Assembly (NCBI RefSeq): GCF_000378125.1
Contig: NZ_KB899245.1
Span: 62,001-126,000 of the forward strand
Direction: 5' to 3'
DNA from: Rudaea cellulosilytica DSM 22992
GTDB taxonomy: Bacteria; Pseudomonadota; Gammaproteobacteria; Xanthomonadales; Rhodanobacteraceae
DNA: 64,000 bases
Shown piece by piece: positions 48,896-57,000 of this stretch; position 1 is the first letter of the stretch; each line of letters starts with the position of its first letter. Below the pieces are notes generated by a model. That model did no database searches. It was not told the DNA's origin and saw only the letters and a list, made by a program, of their open reading frames with translations. Made by a program: the position numbers and the translations under genes.

Positions 48896-49087
48896 CATTC
48901 CGGCAGGGACTGCCGACTGCGATTGTAGGAACAATCGCGCACAGCGAAGCCTGACCACAGGTTGAGCCGCAGGATGCGGCGAATCAATCCAGGCGCCAAG
49001 GATGGCAGACCTGGAGTTATCAGTGCGTAACGGTCTTTGCGAAATCGCATCCACGCAGTCTGGATTCCAGCAACCCCTGCCGGAATG
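48896..49087. repeat. 192-bp spacer bounded by 13-bp inverted repeats
   Basis: CATTCCGGCAGGG at 48896-48908 and its exact reverse complement at 49075-49087 bound a non-coding segment. Inside is a further hairpin (GCGATTGT-AGGA-ACAATCGC, 48919-48938). It looks like a miniature inverted-repeat element or nested intergenic repeats. The right arm ends four bases before the stop codon of the phospholipase-D-like gene. Confidence 0.5.
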
Positions 49088-49090
49088 GCG

Positions 49091-50551
49091 TTACTTTGAC
49101 GGCGAGCTCGCTTTGCTTTCAGGCGCTTTCCGATCGCGCCGCAGTTTCCGCCAACGCAACAGCAGGCTTGCGCCGACCCATGCGGCAAGCAGAGCCAGCG
49201 GCCACGCGATGATGCGCGGCCAGATCGCCGCCGCCGTGGCGATGACGATCAGCAGCAGCGCGGCTGGTGGCAACAGACCGGCCTCGGCGCTGCCGAGCGC
49301 GCGCCGGTCATCGATCGCCGCACCGACAGTGTTGACCAGGCGCAGCGTGCCCGCGGCGGCGCGGCTCGAACTGCCGCGGCCGCCGCGCGCCTGATGCACC
49401 CGTCTGCGCGTGCGCGCGGGTCGCAGGCGCTCGTCGAGCACCACCTCGGTCGCGTTGTCCAAATCGCACAGATATTGCTCCGCGAGTTGCGCGGCGAATA
49501 CCTCGTTCTCGACAGCGACATCGATTTCGCAATTGGTCAGCCAACTGGCGAGATTGAGATTGCTCGAACCCACGCGTGCCCAGCGCCCGTCGGCGACCGC
49601 GGTCTTGGCGTGGATCATCGAGCCGTTCCATTCGTATACTTTTACCCCGGCTTCGAGCAACGGCCGGTAGCCGGCGTGCGAGAGGCGCGCGACGAAAGCG
49701 AGGTCGCTCGCACCGGGCACGAGCAGGCGCACGTCGACACCGTCGAGCGCGGCCGCGCGCAGGGCCTGCACGTAGGGCGCGACGCCGACGAAATAGGCAT
49801 CGGTCAGCCACAGCGTCTTGCGCGCCATCGCGGCGATGTACAGATCGCTGCGATAGACGCTCGCATGTGCCGGTTCGGTAGCGATGACGCGCAGGTCGAT
49901 TTCCCCGCACGCTGCGGGCACCGCATTGTCGATATCGATTGCAGCGCCGAGGCTGGCCCAGGTGGTCTTGAACGCGTGCTCGAGGTCGGCGCAGGCGGGG
50001 CCGCGGATCGCGACGCCGGTATCGCGCCATGGCGCGATGCCTCGCGCCGGATCGCCCAGCCACTTCTGCGACAGGCAGATGCCGGAGACGAAACCGATCG
50101 CGCCGTCGACGACAAGCAGCTTGCGGTGGTCGCGGCCGAGCCAGCCGAATGGGCTGTCGAGCCGCGGCGGATTGAACACGCGCACCTCGCCGCCGGCATC
50201 GAGCAGCGGACGCCAGAATGCCGCTCGCGTTTTGCCGAGACAGCCGAGCCAGTCGCGAATCACCGCGACGCGCACGCCGGCGGCCGCGCGCCCGGCGAGC
50301 GCATCGCGAAACGCGCGCCCGACTTCGTCGTCGCGGATGATGTAGTTCTCGAGGAACACGCTGCTGCGCGCCGTACGGATCGCGGCGAGCCAGGCATCGA
50401 AATTCGCGCGGCCGTCGATCAGCAATTCGACCGCATTGCCCGCGACCGGCTCGACTCCGGTGGCGCGGTCCAGCGCCTGCGCCGCGAGCATGCGTGCAGA
50501 GCCGATGCGCGGCGGATCGGGGTGGGGCGTGGTCGAATCCGGAGTGAACAT
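49091..50551 (-). CDS. Phospholipase D/cardiolipin synthase-like protein
   Basis: PLD-superfamily protein of 486 residues with two HKD motifs: His142-Lys144-Asp149 (DHRKLLVVDG) and His314-Lys316-Asp321 (MIHAKTAVADG). This is the catalytic pair of cardiolipin synthases and phosphatidyl transferases. Unlike ClsA, its TM helices are at the C-terminus (residues about 425-465), followed by a basic tail. The N-terminus lacks a signal peptide. It could make cardiolipin or hydrolyse phospholipid; the architecture resembles ClsB-type enzymes fused to a membrane tail. The codons for KVYEW contain the TATACTTTT word (49635-49643). Confidence 0.85.
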   Translation of the reverse strand: MFTPDSTTPHPDPPRIGSARMLAAQALDRATGVEPVAGNAVELLIDGRANFDAWLAAIRTARSSVFLENYIIRDDEVGRAFRDALAGRAAAGVRVAVIRDWLGCLGKTRAAFWRPLLDAGGEVRVFNPPRLDSPFGWLGRDHRKLLVVDGAIGFVSGICLSQKWLGDPARGIAPWRDTGVAIRGPACADLEHAFKTTWASLGAAIDIDNAVPAACGEIDLRVIATEPAHASVYRSDLYIAAMARKTLWLTDAYFVGVAPYVQALRAAALDGVDVRLLVPGASDLAFVARLSHAGYRPLLEAGVKVYEWNGSMIHAKTAVADGRWARVGSSNLNLASWLTNCEIDVAVENEVFAAQLAEQYLCDLDNATEVVLDERLRPARTRRRVHQARGGRGSSSRAAAGTLRLVNTVGAAIDDRRALGSAEAGLLPPAALLLIVIATAAAIWPRIIAWPLALLAAWVGASLLLRWRKLRRDRKAPESKASSPSK

Positions 50552-50654
50552 GAAGCGCCGAAGCTACCGCACGGCGCGGCGGTAGGCGAACAGGCACGGC
50601 AAGGTCAGCGTGTGGCGCGGTTTCATCTTCCCTCCGCGGAGTGGATGAAAACGT

Positions 50655-51782
50655 TCAACCTGTGCGGCGTGCCGTTGCAGCCTCGTCGCCGAGGGCGCGC
50701 AGGTACTGGCGGTCGAATGCAGCGAGCTGGCTCTCGAGGTCCGAATACGGGCCAGGTTCCCAAGCCTGAGAAGTAACGCCCAGGTGCGCGTTGGAGCAGA
50801 GTTCCCAGTCCTGGCGGTTGGTCAGGTCCCAGAACTCGACCGCGGGCGCGGGATCGAAGCCCGGCGCGGCGATCGCGTCGGGATGGAACAGCCATTCGCA
50901 GACGACGCGCGTGCGGTTCTTCGCCAGCGGCAGTGCGCGATGCATCATCACGTAATCCGGATGGAACGAGAGGAAGCCGCTCGGGAACAGGCTGTAATAG
51001 TATACTTTTCCGCGTTCGGCTTCGGTGATGCCGGGCAGCGCGGGCGCGCAGCGCTCGCCGCCCATCGTCATGCTGCCGTCGCGGTTGCTCATCCACATTG
51101 GTCCGCCGAGCACCGGGCCCTCGTCGAGGTCGTTCTCGGAATTGCGGAACGGGGTGAGCTTGTTCAGGTGCGGATGCGCGAGCGGGCAGTGGTAGCACTC
51201 GCTGAAGTTGTGGAAGATCAGTTTCCAGTTCGCATCGACCTCGTAGACCTTGCGCGCGGCCGCGCGCAGCTCCGGCGTGCGCCACTGCTGGAAGCGTTCC
51301 GCAAGGCCGGGCAGCGCTTCGGCGAATGGTTGCGGGTTGGGTGACAGGTTGACGAACAGAAAGCCTTGCCAGCTTTCCAACGCGGCCTGGTGCAACGGAT
51401 AGTTGGCCGGGTCGAAGCCGGGAACCTCGCTCATCGTCGGCACGTTGCGCAATGCGCCGTCGAGGCCGAACGTCCAGGCGTGGTAAGGGCACTGGATCGC
51501 CTTGCCGAGCGTGCCCTGCGCCTCGCGGCAGAGCTTGCTGCCGCGGTGGCGGCAGTGATTGTGGAACGCGCGCAGTTCGCCGTCTTGGTCTCGCAGGACG
51601 ATCACGCTTTCGCTGCCGAGTTCGAACAGGAAATAGCTGCCGGGCTGTTCGAGCTGCGAAACGTGGCCGGCGAGCATCCATGAGCGGTAGAAGATCTTCT
51701 CGTGCTCGGCGCGCCAGATCTCGTCGGAGACAAAATAGTCGCGCCCCAGGGTGTGCTGGCCGAAGGACGTGCGTGATTTCAT
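50655..51782 (-). CDS. Rieske non-heme iron oxygenase, alpha subunit
   Basis: Oxygenase component of 375 residues. The Rieske [2Fe-2S] site is Cys77-x-His79 and Cys98-x2-His101 (CRHRG, CPYHAW). The mononuclear iron site includes His198 and His203 ([11 protein letters not shown]). The sequence resembles the carnitine/glycine-betaine/choline monooxygenase group (CntA/GbcA-like) more than classical aromatic dioxygenases. No beta subunit or reductase is nearby, so electrons must come from a partner encoded elsewhere. It lies on the minus strand next to the PLD gene and divergent from uvrB. Confidence 0.87.
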   Translation of the reverse strand: MKSRTSFGQHTLGRDYFVSDEIWRAEHEKIFYRSWMLAGHVSQLEQPGSYFLFELGSESVIVLRDQDGELRAFHNHCRHRGSKLCREAQGTLGKAIQCPYHAWTFGLDGALRNVPTMSEVPGFDPANYPLHQAALESWQGFLFVNLSPNPQPFAEALPGLAERFQQWRTPELRAAARKVYEVDANWKLIFHNFSECYHCPLAHPHLNKLTPFRNSENDLDEGPVLGGPMWMSNRDGSMTMGGERCAPALPGITEAERGKVYYYSLFPSGFLSFHPDYVMMHRALPLAKNRTRVVCEWLFHPDAIAAPGFDPAPAVEFWDLTNRQDWELCSNAHLGVTSQAWEPGPYSDLESQLAAFDRQYLRALGDEAATARRTG

Positions 51783-51965
51783 GGCTGCGGTCCGGGTGGT
51801 GATGAGCGTGAGCTAACTGCATCGTTCGCGACCGATGCGGTGCCTTCATCAGCGCATCCTACAATACTGCTGCCGCGGTGTGTCAGCAGGGCGTCGCTCG
51901 CGGCGACTCGTGCCATCGCGCTGGTTTACACTTGCGGATCGCACATTCGCCCGCACCTTGCTTGC

Positions 51966-53996
51966 ATGTCCGCCGACCGTTTCCAACTCGTCTCGCCGTT
52001 CCAGCCCGCCGGCGACCAGCCCGAAGCGATCCGTCGCCTCGTCAACGGCTTCAACGACGGCCTCGCGCACCAGACCCTGCTCGGCGTCACCGGCTCGGGC
52101 AAGACCTTCACGATCGCGAACGTCGTGCAACAGGTGCAGAAGCCCACGATCGTGCTGGCGCCGAACAAGACTCTGGCCGCGCAGCTCTACGGCGAGTTCA
52201 AGGAGTTCTTCCCGCACAACGCGGTCGAGTACTTCGTCAGCTACTACGACTATTACCAGCCCGAGGCCTACGTCGTGGCCAGCGACACGTACATAGAGAA
52301 GGATTCGTCGATCAACGAGCACATCGAGCAGATGCGCCTGTCGGCGACGAAGGCGCTGTTGTCGCGGCCCGATTCGCTGATCGTGGCGACCGTGTCGGCG
52401 ATCTACGGTCTCGGCGATCCCGAGGATTATCTGTCGATGCGTCTGATCCTCGCGCGCGGCGAACGCGTCGACCAGCGCGAGCTGATCCGCCATTTGACCG
52501 AACTGCAGTACGAGCGCGGCGATTACGAGCTGCACCGCGGTTCGTTCCGCGTGCGCGGCGACGTGGTCGACGTGTTCCCGGCCGAGAGTGAATTCGATGC
52601 GATGCGCATCGAGCTGTTCGACGGCGAAGTCGAGAACATTTCGGTATTCGACCCGCTGACTGGCGCGATTCTGCGCAAGGTGCCGCGCTGCGTGATTTAT
52701 CCCGCCACGCACTACGTCACCACGCGCAAGCGCGTGCTCGACGCGATCGAGACGATCAAGCCGGAGCTCAAGGAACGCCTCGATCAACTGTACAAGGCGA
52801 ACAAGCTCGTCGAGGCGCAGCGCCTGCAGCAGCGCACGCAGTACGACCTCGAAATGATGGCCGAGATCGGTTTCTGCAACGGCATCGAGAACTACTCGCG
52901 CCACTTCACCGGACGCAAGCCGGGCGAGCCGCCGCCGACCCTGTTCGACTATCTGCCGCCGGACTCGCTGCTCGTCATCGACGAGTCGCACGTCACCGTG
53001 CCGCAGCTTGGTGCGATGTACAAGGGCGATCGCTCGCGCAAGGAGAATCTGGTCGAGTACGGCTTCCGCCTGCCGTCGGCGCTGGACAACCGGCCGCTCA
53101 AGTTCGACGAATTCGTCGCGCGCGAGCCGCGCACGATCTATGTGTCGGCGACCCCAGCCGACTACGAAGTCAACCATTCGGAGGGCAACGTGGTCGAGCT
53201 CGTCGTGCGTCCGACCGGGTTGATCGATCCGGAAGTCGAGATTCGCCCGGTGCGCACCCAGGTCGACGATCTGCTCGGCGAGATCCATGCGCGCGTGAAG
53301 ATCGGCGACCGCGTGCTCGTGACCACGCTGACCAAGCGCATGTCGGAAAACCTGACCGATTACCTCGAAGAGCACGGCGTGCGCGTGCGCTACCTGCACT
53401 CGGACATCGAGACGGTCGAGCGCGTCGAGATCCTGCGCGACCTGCGCCTCGGCAAGTTCGACGTGCTGGTCGGCATCAACTTGTTGCGCGAAGGCCTGGA
53501 CATGCCTGAGGTATCGCTCGTGGCGATTCTCGACGCGGACAAGGAAGGCTACCTGCGCTCGACGCGGTCGCTGATCCAGACGATCGGCCGCGCCGCGCGC
53601 AACCTGCGCGGCAAGGCGATTCTCTACGCCGACCGCATCACCGACTCGATGAAGCGCGCGCTCGATGAAACCGACCGGCGCCGGCAGAAGCAGATCGACT
53701 ACAACCTCGAGCACGGCATCACGCCGAAGTCGGTGGTGAAGAAGATCGCCGACATCATGGAAGGCGCGCGCCACGATGCCGAGGCCGAACGCGCCGTCAG
53801 GCGAACCAAATCGGGCGCACTGCGCGTGGCTGAAGAATCCGTCGACTATTCCGTGCTGGCGCCCGACCAGCTCGCGGCCAAGCTCAAGAAGCTTGAAGCG
53901 CAGATGTACAAACTCGCCCAGGACCTGCAGTTCGAGGAAGCCGCGCGCGTGCGCGACGAGTTGCAGCGCGTGAAGGCGCTGGGTCTGCTGAGTTGA
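51966..53996 (+). CDS. uvrB: Excinuclease ABC subunit B
   Basis: Damage-verifying helicase-like subunit of nucleotide excision repair, 676 residues. Walker [10 protein letters not shown] near residue 40, beta-hairpin [11 protein letters not shown], motif II IDESHVT, motif [11 protein letters not shown] and a C-terminal UVR domain ([17 protein letters not shown]) for UvrC contact. The ATG at 51966 gives the family N-terminus. TACACT at 51927 is a possible -10. No LexA-type box is seen. Confidence 0.97.
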   Translation: MSADRFQLVSPFQPAGDQPEAIRRLVNGFNDGLAHQTLLGVTGSGKTFTIANVVQQVQKPTIVLAPNKTLAAQLYGEFKEFFPHNAVEYFVSYYDYYQPEAYVVASDTYIEKDSSINEHIEQMRLSATKALLSRPDSLIVATVSAIYGLGDPEDYLSMRLILARGERVDQRELIRHLTELQYERGDYELHRGSFRVRGDVVDVFPAESEFDAMRIELFDGEVENISVFDPLTGAILRKVPRCVIYPATHYVTTRKRVLDAIETIKPELKERLDQLYKANKLVEAQRLQQRTQYDLEMMAEIGFCNGIENYSRHFTGRKPGEPPPTLFDYLPPDSLLVIDESHVTVPQLGAMYKGDRSRKENLVEYGFRLPSALDNRPLKFDEFVAREPRTIYVSATPADYEVNHSEGNVVELVVRPTGLIDPEVEIRPVRTQVDDLLGEIHARVKIGDRVLVTTLTKRMSENLTDYLEEHGVRVRYLHSDIETVERVEILRDLRLGKFDVLVGINLLREGLDMPEVSLVAILDADKEGYLRSTRSLIQTIGRAARNLRGKAILYADRITDSMKRALDETDRRRQKQIDYNLEHGITPKSVVKKIADIMEGARHDAEAERAVRRTKSGALRVAEESVDYSVLAPDQLAAKLKKLEAQMYKLAQDLQFEEAARVRDELQRVKALGLLS

Positions 53997-54003
53997 TCCA
54001 CGC

Positions 54004-54032
54004 CCGGCGCGCAGCGTCGTGCTGCGCGCCGG
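54004..54032 (+). terminator. Strong hairpin after uvrB
   Basis: CCGGCGCGCAG and CTGCGCGCCGG form a perfect 11-bp stem around seven bases, seven bases after the uvrB stop. No T run follows on either strand, so it may stop transcription only weakly or protect the 3' end. Confidence 0.5.
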
Positions 54033-54085
54033 CCGGAAAATCCCCTCTCAACACAGGGCAGTCGAGAAGGGCAGGGCTCCCCCTT

Positions 54086-57000
54086 TTACGGACTCGCTTT
54101 GCGCTGCGTGCGCACGGCGGCTGCGCCGCACAGCGCAAGCAGCGCGATCAAGGCGGCGAGACTGCGAGGATCGAACATCGGTGCCGGTATCGCCGACTGC
54201 GGTGCGACTGCGGCGAGGCTCGGCCCGCCCGCATCGATGATCGTGCCGTTGACGCTGAGATCGTCGTCGCCGAGGCCGCCGTCGGCGATCGTGAACGTGG
54301 CCACGTGGCCGCCCAGCGATAGGCTGTTCGCCGCGCCGAGCGTGTACCAATGATCGCTGGCCTGGCCCGGAGTGGGGCCGTACTTCCAGTACTGCACGCC
54401 GGCGGCGAACGCGGTCGGGAAGGTCACGGTCAGGGCGACGCTACCCGTGCAGCCGCTGGCCTGGAACTGGAACAGGCCGTCGGGGAAGCTGACGCCGGGC
54501 GGCAGCGAGCCGGACGCTGCGACGAATGCGGGACTGACCAGCGAGCAGGACGGGCCGCCACCGGAAAGCACCGCGGTCGCGCTGCCGCTGCCGGTCGCGG
54601 TCGGGCCGGTGAACGTCGTCACCGGGCACGCTGCCGTCGTCAAGCTCAGGTCGCCGCCATGACCGCTGCCGTTCGTGTTGTTCGCGTCGACGCGGAAGTG
54701 ATAAGTCGTGGCACAGGTGAGGCCGCTGAGCGTGGCCGAAACCGCCGTGCCGACGGCGTTCGCGGGCAGCGACGCGGGCGTCGCTGCAATCGTGCTGCCG
54801 TAGCTCGCGTCCGGGCCGTAAGCGAACGACACCGTCGTCGCCGCACCGTTGGCGTTGACCGTGCCATTGATTGTCGCCGAGGTCGTACCTATCGCGGTCG
54901 CCGCGAGACTGGTTGCGGTCGGCGCCTGTGAGGCGCATGCCGAGGTCGTGAACGTCAGGTCGCCGCCGTAGACCGGGCCACCGTTGCCGTTGTCGGCCTT
55001 GACCCGGAAATGGTAGAGCTGGTTGCAGCTCAGACTGCTGACGACGGCGGATGCCGCCGCATTGCTGGCGTTGGCGGCAAGCGGGCTTTGCGCAGCGGCT
55101 GCGTTGGAGCCGTACGCGGTCGTCGTGCCATAGTCGAAGCTGACCGTGGTCGCCGCGCCATTGGCGCTGACCGTGGCATTGAGCGTCGCCGACGTCGCCG
55201 TGACTGCACTCGCGGCATCGGTTGTCGCGCTGGGCGGCTGCGCCGCACAAGCTGCCGTGGTGAAGGTCTGATCGGTGCCGTAGACCGGGCCGCCGCTGCC
55301 GTTGTCGGTGTTGACGCGGAAATGGTAGAGCTGGTTGCAGCTCAGGCTGCTGACGCTGGCGGACACGGCTGCATTGCTCGCGTTCGCGGCGAGCGGGCTC
55401 TGTGCGGCCACCACGTTGGAGCCATACGCATTGGTCGTGCCGTAATCGAAACTGACCGTGGTCGCGGTACCGTTGGCGCTGACCGTGCCGTTGAGCGTTG
55501 CCGAGGTCGCCGTGATGGCGCTCGCGGCGTCAGTCGTCGCGCTGGGGGGCTGCACCGGACAGGTGCTGGTCGTGAATGTCGCATCGTTACCGTGGATCGT
55601 CCCTCCGGTGCCGTTGTTAGCGTCGACGCGGAAGTGGTACTGCGTACCGCAGCTTAGGCTGCTCAGTGCCGCGGTCACCGCTGCGTTGGCCGGCGATCCC
55701 GCCGCCAAGGGCGACTGCGCAGCTGCGGCGGACAACCCGTAGGACGTCGTCGTGCCGTACTCGAAGGTTACCGTTGTCTGCGCGCCGTTCGCACTGACCG
55801 TGCCGTTCAGCGTCGCGCCAGTCGTGGTAATCGAACCGGCACTGCCGGTGTTGGCGGTCGGCGGCGTGCCGGGGCAGGCCGCGGTCGTGAACTGCTGGTC
55901 GGTGCCGTTGATCGTGCCGCCGACACCATTGTTTGCATTGGCGCGGAAGTGGTAGGTCGTGGCGCAGGTCAGGCCACCCAGCGTGTAGGTGACCGGCGCG
56001 CCGGACGCGCCGCTGCTCAGCGGGCTCTGCGCCGCCGTGGCCGGACTGCCGGCGCCGCCATAGCTCGATGTCAGGCCGAAGTCGAACGTAACCGTGGTCG
56101 CGGCGCCGTTGGCGCTGACCGTGCCGTTGAGCACCGCCGACGTGGTCGAGATGCCCGATGCGGGATCGGTCACCACGCTCGGCGAGGAGGCCGCGCAGCT
56201 CGCGGTCGAGAAGGTGGTGTCGGTGCCGTGCACCGTACCGCCCGTGTTCGTCGCGTTGACGCGGAAGTGGTACGTCGTGCCGCAAGTCAGGCCGGCCAGC
56301 GCAAAGGTCACCGGCGCGTTGCTGCCGGACCCGGCCGCGAGCGGGCTCTGCGCCGCCGTGCCCGGGCTGCCGCTGCCACCGTACGCTGCGGTCGGGCCAT
56401 AGTCGAAAGTGACCGTGGTCGAAGCGCCGTTCGCGCTGACCAGGCCGTTGAGCGTCGCGCTCGTGGCAGCCACTGCGCTCGCCGCACTCGTTATCGCGTT
56501 CGGCGGCGGCTGCACGCAGGCGCCGGTAGTGAACTGCAGGTCGCCGCCGTTGATCGTGCCGCCGACGCCGTTGTTCGCGTTGGCGCGGAAATGGTAAGTC
56601 GTGTTGCAGACGAGTCCGCTCAGCGTGAGCGAGACCGCCGCACCGCTCGCGCCGGAACTGAGCGGACTCTGCGCCGCGGCCGCGGGACTGCCGATCGCGC
56701 CGTAGGCCGTCGTCGTGCCGAAGTCGAACGTGACAGCGGCGATCGCACCGTTGGCGCTGACCGTGCCGTTCAACGTCGCAGCGGTGGCGCTGATGCCGCT
56801 CGCCGCGACGCTCGTCACCGTCGGCGCAATCGGTGCGCAGACCGCGGTGGTGAAGCTCAGATCGCTGCCGTGGATCGTCGTGGCCCCGTCGTTGATCGCG
56901 TTGACGCGGAAGTGATAGGTCGTGTTGCAGGTCAGCCCGCTCAGCACGTACGAGACCGGGCTGCTGATCGAGCCGCTGCTCAGCGGACTCTGTGTTGCCG

